Positions 53,650-64,000 are shown, counted from the stretch's first letter. The stretch is 64,000 nucleotides of DNA from Rhynchopus euleeides (GCA_963210315.1 OY723288.1:1922001-1986000), one strand, 5' to 3'. Notes: a model not told the origin generated them from the sequence alone. Made by a program: numbers and translations.

Positions 53650-54690
53650 AGCTGCCGGGGTGCGTGCTGTGAGGGGTAAAGAAAATCAGGGCTGGGTGGC
53701 TCTTTTGCACTTTTTTTGGCGAGTGCAAACGCCTGTTGTGCTGTCACTGCCCGTCACTGCCTGGTGTCTCATGTCTCAGGCTGGGTGTGTTGGGCGTCGT
53801 CAGTACAGTCTGGACAGTCTGGACAGTCGCCCCCTACTCCCCCACTCCCTCCGCACTGCCATCGCATTCCATTTTGGCAGGGGGTCTCTCTCTCTCTCTT
53901 GCCCATCTCATTCTCTGACAAAATGCGCACCGCCTCGCCAGGTTGTGCCCTAGCAGCCTGGCCGGCCCTCTCTCTCTCTTCCTCTTCCTCCCGGAAGGGT
54001 CGAGCGATCTTGCCCTTTTGTGTTTGTCTCAGCGCCACTGCCGCGCCGCCGATTTGGCATTTGTATTTGCCTGTGGGGCGATCCCCCCTGAGTGCGGCCC
54101 ACTCACCCACTGGCTTCGGGGGTGGTTTTGGGCCAGAGTCGTCAGGCATCCCCGGATAGCCGTTGCCCCGTGTCGCCTGTCGGGGCATGGCTTGAGAATA
54201 GTGCTCGGAACTGCAGAGCTCGTCGGCTCTTCAGCGACCCCCACTCACTCCCCAAATGATGCGCCCTGCCCCCCTCCCCTGGTTTGTTGCGCTTTGTGTT
54301 TGCGCGCCACACGGCCCGCACGGACCCGTGACCCCGACATGACCGCCCGCACGTACTTCGCCTCCTCCTGCGCGATAGAGGGGGCCCACGACCAGCCCAT
54401 CGGCAGCCGTGAACACGCCCCCGCGCGCACCACAAAGTAAGACGCAATTCCCGGGTGCAGACGCAATGGCACAGTGTGCGCTAACGAAAAGCAGCCCGGA
54501 TCTGCCTTTTTTGCAGGGTGTTCCTCTTATTACAGCGAAAGGAGTACGATTTCCACCGCCGGCCCCACCCCAGCCAACTCCGATTATCCCCTCCACCCGC
54601 CCACACACCACACCACCCCTCCTCACTCAGCCTTTCGGTGCTACAACAACCCACCACTCCTCTCCCCCCACCCCCTTGCTCTACATCAAC
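53650..54690. other. No gene supported; spacer
   Basis: Contains (TC)n runs at 53886-53902 and 53970-53985, and a GTCTGGACAGTCTGGACAG repeat at 53808-53827. The DOT1 frame is open upstream to 54409, but that part is Pro/Thr-rich and lacks conserved sequence. Confidence 0.5.
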
Positions 54691-55575
54691 ATGACGGGCC
54701 TGACTCTGGCTAAGATGCAGAAGCGCCGCCGCTGCGTCAGCGACGACGAGTCCTCCGAGGAGCTGACGGTGCTGAAGCGCATGCGGCGGAAGGCGCAGCC
54801 CCTGCGCACCGTGGCTGCGCCTGTGTCGGACGCAGAGGCAGAGCTCCGCCTGACGGCGGACCAGATGGCAGACCTGAAGCACGACGTCTACACAAAGTGC
54901 GCCAGGAAGCGGAAGAACTTCGGGTGGGCGAAGTGCCCGAAGGAGATCCTCGACCCGCTCATCGAGCGCATGATGGTGATGGCACGCGCCACACCGGATG
55001 ACGTATTCCTCGACATCGGCAGCGGTGTCGGCAACGTCGTGGAGACCGTCGCCACACGTATCGGCTGCCGCAGCATCGGGGTGGAGCTGGTGCGGGAGAA
55101 CTACGCTGTGTCGGTGGAGGCGGCACCCCACTTCGCGCAGCACCGCCAGGACACCGGGCTGGCCAACCCCGAGTGCCGTGTGGAGTACCTCCTGGGCGAC
55201 GTGCGGAAGCACTGGGCGTCGCTGCGCGACGACGTCAGCATCATCTGGATGGCAAACAAGTTCTTCCCGATGGAGGTGGACTGCTTCCTGCTGGATGCCA
55301 TCGAGACGCTGAAGCCCGGCACCCGCATCTTCACCATGAAGGACCTGGTGCTGCACACCAACCCCGAGAGTGAGTCGCAGCGCGAGCGGTGCCAGTACTA
55401 CACCTTTGAGGAGATCCGCTGGGGGGCTGACGATGTCGAGTGGACCCAGAAGCCAGGGGTGATCCACATGTACACCCGCACCGATGTGATCCGACAGGAC
55501 GAGGAGCAGCTGAGCCAGGGGTACAGCGTGCGCTCCTCTGTGGGCAGTGTGCTGAGCAACTCCAGCTCTGACTGA
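54691..55575 (+). CDS. DOT1: DOT1-type histone H3 lysine-79 methyltransferase
   Basis: 294 residues, single exon. Residues about 10-40 are basic (KRRR, KRMRRK), which could serve for nuclear entry and DNA contact. The catalytic fold: FGWAKCPKEILDPLIERM (D1 loop region), DVFLDIGSGVGNVVETVA (SAM-binding motif I, about 104-121), CRSIGVEL (motif with the acidic ribose-binding Glu), GDVRKHW, and WMANKFFPMEV near 187-197, corresponding to the NNFxF active-site loop but with Lys at the second position. LKPGTRIFTMKDL follows. The protein is close to the minimal DOT1 core, without long extensions. It presumably methylates H3 on nucleosomes. The Asn-to-Lys change in the active-site loop should be kept in mind. 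Confidence 0.9.
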   Translation: MTGLTLAKMQKRRRCVSDDESSEELTVLKRMRRKAQPLRTVAAPVSDAEAELRLTADQMADLKHDVYTKCARKRKNFGWAKCPKEILDPLIERMMVMARATPDDVFLDIGSGVGNVVETVATRIGCRSIGVELVRENYAVSVEAAPHFAQHRQDTGLANPECRVEYLLGDVRKHWASLRDDVSIIWMANKFFPMEVDCFLLDAIETLKPGTRIFTMKDLVLHTNPESESQRERCQYYTFEEIRWGADDVEWTQKPGVIHMYTRTDVIRQDEEQLSQGYSVRSSVGSVLSNSSSD

Positions 55576-57359
55576 GGCAAGGCTGAAGCGAGAGGAGGAT
55601 GACCGTGCGCGGGCTGCGGAGAGACGAGACAGCAACAAGGGTCTCCCCTGCGCCTTTCGCACCCTTCCGGACATGTTTACCCCCCCTTCCCCCGTCCCCT
55701 TTAGAGTTCCTTCCCCGTCCCCTCCCTCCCCCGCATCTAGAATAAGCTTTATTGTTGTGTGAGAAATGTCATCAGCCATCTTCCCCATTCTTTTTTTTCC
55801 GGATTTGGCGCACAAACAACAGCCTTATCTTTTTTGGTGTGAGAGCCCTACAAAATTTGGGACGACTTTTTTTTGGCGTTGATTGTGACGGCCTCCCCCT
55901 CTCCCCATCCTCCCTGATTCGACGAACGCGCGCGGGAGGTGAAACAGGGGAAGGGTGTGTCGAGGGGAGCGGTGCCTTCAAAAAAAAAGCTGATGACAAA
56001 CAAATGAAATACCCCCCAACAACAATGCGCAGCAGCCTCCTTTATGGGCCCTCCTTTGGTCTCTCTTGGGGACACGGTCCTGCTGCTCTAGATGTAGCAG
56101 ATAGATATCATTGCCACACTACCCACCCTCCCCCATCCCCATTCCCCCTTCCCCGAGACAGGCTGCAGGTCGGAGAGGCGACGGGCGGATGATGGGGGTT
56201 GTGGTGGGTGTGACTGGGGTGGGGGTGGGGGAATGGGGGCATACCTGCGAGAGCGGGAGCCCTCTGCACCAGCCCTGTTCCCCCCCGACGCCCCGCCTAT
56301 TCCGCTTCGTGGAGCGCCGCCTTCCTGCCGGCCTGCCTCCTGCGGAGGGAGGTTGCTGTGAGGCATATCTCTTTAGAGTTAGATTTCGTGATAAATTTTG
56401 GGCGAGGGGAGGGGGGGGTGGTGGTGAGGGTGGTGGTGGTGGTGGACAACACCTCACCACCTCCATATGTCGCACCCTCGGGATCTGAGGCGGCGGGTTC
56501 AAACAAAAAAAGGGTGCCCTGATAAGAGAAGAACAGGCGAACCGGCAAGAAAGCAAAATAAAAAGGCGGGGCCAAGCGGCTTCGCCGGAATGTGCGACCC
56601 GACCCCCCCTCCCCAAAGTATTTTACTTCAAAAAAAATCCCTGACGCCCCACCACCCCCTGCCCCCCTTCCCCTTGCACCTCCATACCCCAACCAACACC
56701 TCATCCCCGTTCCCCGGTAGATATTCAGCTTTTTGTGTTTGGGTGTGTGGTGGAGGGGTGTGCGGTGTGCGGTAGGTGGTTTTCGGCTCTGTGTTAAACT
56801 GTGCACTGCGTGGTCACACGCCCCTAACTCTGTTAGGTCGAGGCCACACCCCGCGCTTTGCTGTCTGACAGTTGAAGCCTTCTGAGCGAATCCACCACCC
56901 TCATGCCCCTTGCCGCGACACTGCTGAGAACATGGGAAGTCCCAAGTTGACAGAGGTACCTCCACATAAATTGGCGCCTGTCATGGCCGTGGGAAATACG
57001 TTTACACTACAGGCAAGCCCCAAGTCCCGGATACAGCCCATGTTATCAGTAGTGGCCCACCCTCTGTTCTATTTTCTCTTTCTTCAGCCTTCGAGTGCCG
57101 TGGCTCTTAGAGTGCGGCTCGCATTCCTGACGTGATGCACGAAGGCAGACAAGGTGGGAAAGTTATCGTGCAGTGCGGTTCCCCCCGCCCCTCCCCCTTC
57201 CCCCCCCCCGCCCCCCACTCCGGATGCTGCTTTGGGTGAAGGTCACAATTCCAGCCCGCTGTGCAGAGTGCCACACCACAACACACCTGCCTTGCAACAC
57301 AGGGGGGTGCAGAAGTCGCGGCGAAACAGCGCGACTTTGCACTTAGTGCAGGAGGGGGC
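55576..57359. other. No gene supported; spacer
   Basis: C/T and GGTGGTGGT tracts (56410-56445). A GAATAAG-type A/T stretch (55739-55750) could serve in DOT1 3'-end formation. Frames to 222 codons on the minus strand carry no domain. No repeat shared with other regions was noticed. Confidence 0.45.
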
Positions 57360-59972
57360 ATGGCGGGGCAGACACCGGAGTACTCGGAGGAGCCGACGGT
57401 GACCAACGATGACGCGATGTACCTTGAGCTGTGCAAGGGCGAGCTTGTGAAGGTGGCAATGGTGCCTGGGAAGGGGAAGGGTGTCTTTGCCCTTTCCGAG
57501 TTCAAGTGTGATGACACCGTCATCACCGAGAACGCGCTTGCGTGCGCGCAGAACATGGATGACATGCGGGACGGGATTAAGTGCTGCGCCATGACGCTGA
57601 AGAGCCTTGAGACCCCGAAGGACAACCTGCTGCGTGCTTCGGGTGCCTTTGCCGAAACCGATCTGCCGATGATCGATGACTTCTGCTCCGCCATCCCCAT
57701 CGTGCCGTGCACCAACTCGGAAAAGGGCTGCAAGCAGTTCTACGGGTCAGAGCCCATGCGGGTGGCTGCGTGGCACCGGTTCCACAACTCCCTGTGCACA
57801 GGGGCGATGAACGAGGCACAGCGCACTGCCTACGACGTGTACATCTCTGAGAGCTGGATCCAGGGCGGCATCGACTACTCAGACACGTTCCAACTGGGGA
57901 TGCACATGCTGGTATGTACAGACACTGTGTAGTCGTTGCAGCAAGGCTGTCCCACCACCACCACCACTACCACTCCACCACCTCAGGCCATCATGTACTC
58001 GGGCATGAAGCTCGGTGAGACTGTGGAGGAGGTGACAGCGCCCTTCAACATGCTGATCTCCTGCCCCTGGCAGCGCTTTGTGTTCAGCTATCTGCTGGAC
58101 GAGGAGGACCAGGTGGAGGAGGGGAAGAAGACGGAGGAGGACACGCGCACCAAGGAGCAGACCCTTGAGAAGGCCATGGGGCTGCTGCGCATCATCTTCG
58201 GGGTGGGGGCGGACGACGCGCTGCTGACAGAGGCACGCTTCACCCGCCTGCTGGGGGCCATCCTGCTCAACGGGCAGGAGCGACGGCCCACCTCCCCCTG
58301 GGTGCAGTACGTCACGTGGCTGAAGCTGAAGGGCAGCCGCAAGGATTACAAAGCCATGAAGGCCCTTGCGAAAAACAACCCCAAGCTGCAATACTCTACA
58401 CGCGGACAGGTATGCAGGAGTGGCCCAATGAGCTCACACAGCTTGGCGGGGGGGGGGTGGGCAGTACACATAGGGGGGGGGGGCATGCATGGGCAATGTC
58501 AATCAAATACACCAACCCACCACCACACCAACAGGGCGTGTACCGTATCTGCTCTTGTTTCAACCACTCGTGCGACCCCAACATCCAGGTATGGCTGCAG
58601 CTGTGTTTGGCAGTGCAGATTGCTTTTTGGTAGTATGAATGGCTCGTTCACAGCTTTCGCTATCCTGCACACATGCAGGCGCCGTTTGTACAGGCAAAGC
58701 AACGCTAGGTGGTTATACTGTGGTGCTCTCCTTTCCCCGCTCCTGTGATCACGCCCCTGCCTTGCCTGCCCCAGGTGTCGTACTGCGACGACAACGACGA
58801 GTCGCTTGTCGTTCACGCTCTGCGCGACATCCGCAAGGGGGAGGAGCTGTGCATCTCCTACATCGACGAGGATGCAGAATACTCTGTGCGGCAAGAGCAG
58901 CTCCTCGACCACTACCTCTTCAAGTGCACCTGTGTCAAGGTATGCCCAGGCCTCTCCCCAACCCCTCGGTTTGCAGGACCGCATCCTGCGGGTTCGCCGC
59001 CATCCCGCGGATGTTGCGCACCACGCGCCACGTCCGGAGGGCGTACCAGAGGTCTACCAGAGGTGCGTGGGCACAGGACGCCCAGGGAAGGGGCCAGCTT
59101 CCGCTCGTCGCAGAACTCGCACGCACCTCGCCGTGGTAGAAGCGCGATCAGACACGGCAGAAGTCCTCGCCATCGTGGAGTGAGGAGAGAAGGTCAGCAC
59201 CGGTGCACTCCGAAATATGCCTACGAGGGAGGTTGGCGTCGGCCCTGCAGGCGTAGGGGAAGAACAGCACGAGAAGAACCGTGCCTGCTCCTCGGTTCGC
59301 TATCACGCGGCAGGCGGGTGCCCTGAACCTGCGGGACAGGGGTAGGTGACACCCACTGAGTGTATCCCGATCTTGTCGAGCCGTGATGACGGACGAACGG
59401 GATGTTCTGACCGCTGCCCTTCTGGGTGATGTCGGCGGGAAGGCGCAAGACGTGGGCTGTGTAGTACAGCCCCGCCACCAAGGGGTCGGCCCCACGATGC
59501 CAGTAGTCGGACTCCTCACATCAGTGCTGCTTTGCAGCATGTCGTGCGGTGCCTTTGTTTCTGGTCCGAGACCTCGCTTGAAACAAGGAATCCACTTCTT
59601 AAGGGGACTGCGTGCGTCTATAGCACGCACCGTGCAGCGAGTCAATATCACCCCCCCCCCCCCCCGTCTCCCGGAAAAAACACTGGATTTCAGACACAAC
59701 CTGCATAACGAGTGAAGGGTGATCATTCTTGTGCTCCTTTCAAATTCGATTTCACTACCCCCCCGTCTCCCGTCTCTCGAAGTAACACTATACTCTTTAC
59801 CCCCCAAGGCCCCGTCGAGAGTCCCCCCCGTCTCTCGGGTGCCCCCCGTTGCGTTGCCACTGGGCCGACACACCCCCACACCACCCTGCAGTGCACCGCA
59901 TACGAGGCAGCGCAGGCACAGAAGGGCGATGCCGCACCCGAGGCAGCGGGAGCAACATCGCAGGAGGCGTGA
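57360..59972 (+). CDS. SMYD5: SMYD5-type SET-domain protein, 5 exons with an enlarged last intron
   Basis: Exons 57360-57911, 57987-58409, 58535-58588, 58775-58939 and 59892-59972 give 424 residues, close to animal SMYD5. GKGKGVFAL opens the SET domain. A Cys/His cluster (PCTNSEKGCKQFYG, HRFHNSLC) matches the degenerate MYND-like insertion. CSCFNHSCDPN is the SET-C NHSCxPN motif. RDIRKGEELCISYIDEDAEY and YLFKCTCVK are followed across the last intron by CTAYEAAQAQ. The resulting CxCxxC is the post-SET zinc cluster (CSCPKCLAEA in animals), so the distant last exon is well supported. The tail is acidic/Ala-rich but short. The alternative, splicing into 58977-59183, gives a C-terminus with no post-SET Cys. 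SMYD5 methylates histone or ribosomal-protein lysines. Confidence 0.87.
58940..59891 (+). other. 952-nt intron holding foreign sequence
   Basis: By far the longest intron here. The others are 44 to 299 nt. It contains the dispersed repeat 59671-59764 and a minus-strand frame of 243 codons (59148-59879), partly overlapped by other minus-strand frames, whose family I cannot name. Donor GTATGC and acceptor CTGCAG are regular. It was probably expanded by insertion of a mobile or retro-copied segment. Confidence 0.6.
59671..59764 (+). repeat. Dispersed repeat of about 93 bp, copy 2
   Basis: Matches 30652-30744 in the same orientation. It is preceded by a C tract and followed by CCCCGTCTCCCG. It lies within the last SMYD5 intron. 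Confidence 0.85.
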
Positions 59973-61897
59973 GCACTCTCTCGTGCGACTCTCATCTCAA
60001 GTATCAATCATACAGGCCTTCGGGGGCTCCGGTGCCGTGCGGAAGAAGGCAGGCGGGTTGGGAGGGCAGGCCCTGGGCACTGCCCTGCCTGCAGCCTGTT
60101 CCCATCACGGGGAGAGTCAGCCGGCGTATTCTTTTGCCCCTGACCGCCTTTGCCTGAGCCTGCAGGCCTGCAGCTGTTTAGTCGGGTTTTGAAATCCGCT
60201 GCAGCTCTGCACACACCCCTCCCCCCCCGCCACACACACATGCGCACACCGCACGCCCCCCCCAGTGTCCAGTGTTTGCATTGCCGGGAGGAGGAGAGGA
60301 ATGGGATTTTGTTTGTTTGTATTGTCCCGAAAAGTCATAGAGCCATTCAGCACCCACACACACACACACACACGCACAGGAAGGAAAAAGAGTATTTGCC
60401 AACAGGAAAATGGATTTCATTTGTCTCTCTGGGGCTCTACTGGGAGGGAGGCGGGGGTCTTCGCTCAGCGGCAGGATTTCGGGCTCAAAATCGGGCGGTT
60501 TTTCGCCGCCCTCCCTCTCGTGATGTATCTCTCTATTTATCTCTCGATCCCACCGCCACCCTCTTTGGCGCAGCCGCGAAAAGTACTGTTGAGGAGAAAC
60601 GTTTGTTTTCCAGACACACCCGTGTCTCGCGGAGCAGATTCGCACCCACCCCCCGACAGGAAACGAAAAATCAAAATATTCCCGCTATCTCTCAAGTGCC
60701 TAGGAAGGAACCCACCCCCACCCACCCCCCACCCCCTCTTCGTGTGCGTGGTAAGCGTGCCAAGGAATAAGCCATGGGCTGTCCCGAGCCATCATCTCCC
60801 CTCCCCTGCTCCTCCGAGGGCGCACTCCTGGAATCAATAGAGTGACACCGAGGAGGCGGTTCGGCTTCTCATGCTTTATTTTGAATCACCCACCCAGTAA
60901 AGTAGTGGCGAGAAACATCGTCAGACGCCTTCAGTTTGGAGCTTATTGTGGTGGAAAACCTCAAGAATTTTAGAAAAACTGTAGCCCCCCCCCGCCCCCG
61001 CCCCGCCCCGCCCCCCCTCCACCCCCCACCCTCCACCCTGCCGCTCCATGCCGTGCTGCTCCGGGTTTGTGGCGGGGGGTCTGCCCTCCTACTCCACGAG
61101 GATCCGTGGCATGGTGTCAGTTGTTGTGCTTCTGACGTGTGGAGGGGTGGGAGGGGGGGGGGGGGGAGGGCACGCTTTCGACTTTTGCTATTTTTTGCGG
61201 AGACACGTTCGTCTCTTCTCAAACACTGGTCATCATCTGGGTAGGGGAGGGGAGGGGGTCCTTCATCTGACGTCAAACTTTGTGGCAAAATTGTGCCAAT
61301 GCTGTGTGTGCCACAGAACATTGCAGGGCGTGACGAAACGTTATAACTTCTGCCCGCCCCACCTACCCCCCGGCTAGCCCACCTTTCTGTTTTTGAGGCA
61401 CCTGTTCCACCTCGTGCCCAGCTCTGCCTGGCTCCTGTGATGGTTGCAGCAGTCTCAACTGGAACGCACGATCCCTGGGGGCGATGCGATGCGGCCATGG
61501 GGCATGGGGTGTGTCTGTGGAGGCAGCACATGAGCTCGCTCGGTGCGTCCTACACTAAACTAAAAATATTAACGTGTGTGTGGGTGTTGGTGTTCATGTT
61601 GTTCTTGGCATTTCTCTCAGAATCTCTCTGAGGCACCATCTCCCCCCACACCCCCCTGCGTTGCTTTGGGGTTTCTGTGGTGGAAAACAAGACTTCGGCA
61701 TTGTTTGGGTTTGCGCTCTAAGGATGTTGCTGGGATGCAACGGACCGTCCTCACACGAACCAGGGCATGAAACATGCGGCCTCGGCAACTCCACGCGAGT
61801 CTGTTGGGGTTTTTTATACCCTGCTGGTGCCCTGTTTGTGCGAATGTGTTGCAGCTGCTACCGAAAGCTGCCACAGGTCTTTTGAGTGTGAAGATTA
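59973..61897. other. No gene supported; spacer
   Basis: Contains a (CA)n run (60353-60374), C and G tracts (60985-61040 and 61148-61170) and frames on both strands without recognisable domains. No RNA gene was found. Confidence 0.45.
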
Positions 61898-62514
61898 CTG
61901 GGGGGGGGGGCAATTAATCGTGCATAGTCGAATAATCGTGCATAGTCAAATAATAGTGCCTTTTTGAAACGGGCATTTATAAAGTTTTTTCCGCTGAATA
62001 ATCGTGGGGTGCACGATTATTCACTTTTGGCTATTTTCGGTCAGTTGTGGAAGAAAAATGAGCAATTTTCCCCGCAGAAATTTCAAAAAACTCGTTCTTT
62101 TGAATGTTGGGAGCCCGTGCGGATCGTGGTGGGGTCATTTCGACCATGGGGTGTCTGTCTTCACCCGTGACTGGTCGTCACCATTTTGGCTCATATTCGT
62201 CCACATGTCCGGCCTTGTGCCCCCAGTTTCAACACGAAAATGAGCCCAGACGGTGACTGCCAGTAAGGGGTGAAGACAGACACCCCATGGCCAAAATGAC
62301 CCCACTACGATCCGCACAGATTCCAAATATGCAAACGGACGAGGTTTTTGCGATGTTTGTCCCCAGAACTGACCAGAAAACTTGCAAAAGTGAATAATCG
62401 TGCACCCCACGATTATTCCCCCCCGTCAACTTTTTGACTTTTTTTGGGCCCCTCAATTATACCCGCCCGTTCGCCAATTAATAGTGGAGTGCACGATTAT
62501 TTGCCCCCCCCCAG
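61898..62514. mobile_element. 617-bp MITE, GTGGGGTGCAC words, TA duplication (copy 2, inverted)
   Basis: Reverse-complement copy of 25877-26494, almost identical over the full length, flanked by TA (61896-61897 and 62515-62516). Differences lie mainly in the length of the terminal C/G tracts. It stands in the spacer between SMYD5 and membrane-protein copy 3. Confidence 0.92.
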
Positions 62515-63510
62515 TAAAGTGCCGTTCTTCCAAAAGAAACGAGCCGGGTCTCACCCCACAGTGCCTTCGGCTCCGCAAGCGGAGCTCCTGCGGGAGCGGA
62601 CTCGACAGGAAACGCATGGGGTGTGCGTGCGGGGGGGGGGGGGGGGGAACAAGCCAAGCAGGCAATGCTGGGGGTATTTTGAAGCAAAAAAAATCACAAT
62701 TTGAGAGAAGGGCACGGTGAAAAATGCCATACGCCATCCGGATCTCGAAAGCAGCAATTCGCCAGACGGATCTCATGGCGGGAGGGTTTTGAGAGGCGGG
62801 GGTGCGGATCTGTCTCAGCACGAGACCGCGGACGAGAGAGACAGAGAATAAGGGGCTGGGGGCATCCGTTCTCTGTCAGACTGTGTCAGTTTGGCACCTA
62901 TTGTGATGGCAGGGGTCGCACTTGTCTGCAGTTCTCATTGAGAGGCCTCCATAGTGAGCGGTACATCGTGTCAAGAGCAGGTGTTGCTCGGTGCGTTTTC
63001 CACTGCTCCCGAAGAGATAAGATATTCACGTGTGTGTGTGCGTAGTGGGTGTGTGTGTGCGTGGTGCACGAGGAGAGAAATCGCCCAGAGAGAAGAGCTC
63101 CCTCACCCCCCGCCCCCCTCCTCCTGGGCATCATCATGGCTGTTCCTTTTCACGGCCCCGGCCCAGAGAGTGTCGGAGGAGAAGATGAAAAACCCCCTGC
63201 CCCCGCCCCCCACCCTCCCCTGTCCGCACCCCCGGCCATTTTCCCGGATGCACGTGTGTTGTGCCGCTCAGGGGGTGCTGCCGACTTCCAGCATCTCACA
63301 ATTGGGAAACACACTCTCCCTTGCATCAACCAATTCGGTCTTCCAACCTGCCGCGAGCAGGACGTCGGTGATTCCGAGCAGCAGCAGCAGCACCCCCACG
63401 ACATTCGAAACCTGTGCACGACCACACCACCACACCCTTCACCACTTTGGTCTTCCCGCCCCCCTCCCTCCTCCCGACAGCACCGCACCACCAGCAGGTG
63501 CTGAGGCAGC
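62515..63510. other. Spacer; last 120 bp duplicated from upstream of membrane-protein copy 2
   Basis: 63392-63510 matches 42284-42401 nearly base for base. Just upstream, GTGATTCCGAGCAGCAGCAGCAG (63369-63391) matches a piece of the PB1-UBA coding region (about 41079-41101), where CAG repeats encode Gln. No gene is supported otherwise. A frame of 151 codons ends 6 bp before the next start. Confidence 0.6.
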
Positions 63511-64000
63511 ATGGGGTGGACCCTACGTCTGGTGGCGGCAGTCGCGTTCACTGTGGTGGCCTCATGTGTGTGCCCTGCTGTGCTGACGGTGGACCTCGTC
63601 ACCACCGACGCCTTCTTCGCCGTGCACAACAAGGTGTCTGGGGAGGAGGTGCGGCTAACACACGGCGGGGCGTGGGAGGTCGAGGGGCGGCTGCAGTGCG
63701 GCACCACAGCCGCTTCAGGCAACACAACCGCGCAGCGGTGCCCTGTGGTGGACGGGCTGGGGGACACGCTGCGGCGCCTGGAGGCCATCAGGGTGCTGGC
63801 GTGGGTGTGTGTGCCGCTCGGGGTGCTGCGCCTCCCACTCGTGGCAGGGATGCTGTGGGGGATCAGCACACGCTGCCTGGGGGTGCAGTGGTGGGTGTGG
63901 CCTGCCGTGTGCCTCTGCACGGTGGGCATGCTTGCCAACGGCGTCCTGTGCGTGCTCTTCGTCAAGTCTGTGCCCCTCACAGACGCACATGACTGGGTGG
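63511..64000 (+). CDS. Multi-pass membrane protein, copy 3, truncated by the window edge
   Basis: The first 163 residues are visible. They are identical to copies 1 and 2 except for a few substitutions (Val to Ala after the NTT sequon near 74; Ala to Thr near 120). Signal peptide, ectodomain and first two helices are present, and the frame is open at the end of the window. Whether the divergent middle resembles copy 1 or copy 2 cannot be seen. Confidence 0.85.
   Translation, partial: MGWTLRLVAAVAFTVVASCVCPAVLTVDLVTTDAFFAVHNKVSGEEVRLTHGGAWEVEGRLQCGTTAASGNTTAQRCPVVDGLGDTLRRLEAIRVLAWVCVPLGVLRLPLVAGMLWGISTRCLGVQWWVWPAVCLCTVGMLANGVLCVLFVKSVPLTDAHDWV

Noticed and set aside
54481-55815. Minus-strand ORF of 444 codons overlapping DOT1
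   Set aside because: Antisense shadow. The DOT1 motifs are on the plus strand.
58977-59183. Alternative last exon of the SMYD5 gene with a good GCAG acceptor and open frame
   Set aside because: It lacks the third Cys of the post-SET cluster. The exon at 59892 supplies Cys-Thr-Ala-Tyr at the right place and the expected total length.
59148-59879. Minus-strand ORF of 243 codons within the SMYD5 intron
   Set aside because: No recognisable domain, and its N-terminal part is read from low-complexity C/G sequence. Kept only as part of the intron description.

Overview
The window is nuclear DNA of a unicellular eukaryote (a protist). Five genes carry spliceosomal introns, with 21 introns supported by reading frame and family homology. 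The proteins are eukaryote-specific: a dynactin ARP1, PRP28 and YJU2 splicing factors, DOT1- and SMYD5-type methyltransferases and a Cdc25-type RasGEF. Genes are GC-rich and compact, and spacers are full of C/G homopolymers and CT/CA tracts. I cannot fix the lineage from sequence alone.

Layout. Positions 1 to about 12.2 kb hold no convincing host gene. This part is a patchwork of DNA transposon-like elements: a triple-nested element at 847-4155, a hAT-like element at 7072-8279 with an 8-bp target duplication, and a palindrome-ended element at 8622-10969 that carries a possible H2B-like ORF and a Cys-rich ORF. A rhodanese/dual-specificity phosphatase gene lies at 12.27-13.74 kb. From 15.8 to 26.6 kb is a second transposon hub: nested palindromic elements, a pogo-like DDE transposase broken by two other elements, a 200-N assembly gap, and a frameshifted hAT transposase. 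From 28.2 kb onward is a gene-rich stretch. In order it holds a fused ARH-like/PARG-like ADP-ribose hydrolase homologue with apparently lost catalytic residues, ARP1 (8 exons), a multi-pass membrane protein (copy 1), a PB1-UBA protein, membrane protein copy 2, PRP28, a RasGEF, YJU2, a small unknown protein, DOT1, SMYD5, and the 5' part of membrane protein copy 3 at the window edge. All of these host genes are on the + strand.

Common themes. (1) Introns use a strict GTATG donor (20 of 21), and two spliceosome factors are encoded here. (2) At least ten families of small elements each carry their own short palindromic word, repeated near the element ends. Several have TA target duplications and C/G-tract terminal repeats (CTGGGGG... 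or CAGGGGG...), and they insert into each other and into transposase genes. (3) Chromatin and ADP-ribose themes recur (DOT1, SMYD5, ARH-PARG fusion, H2B-like ORF), though no operon-like linkage is implied. (4) The membrane-protein family is being duplicated locally, with homogenised 5' and 3' ends and a divergent middle.
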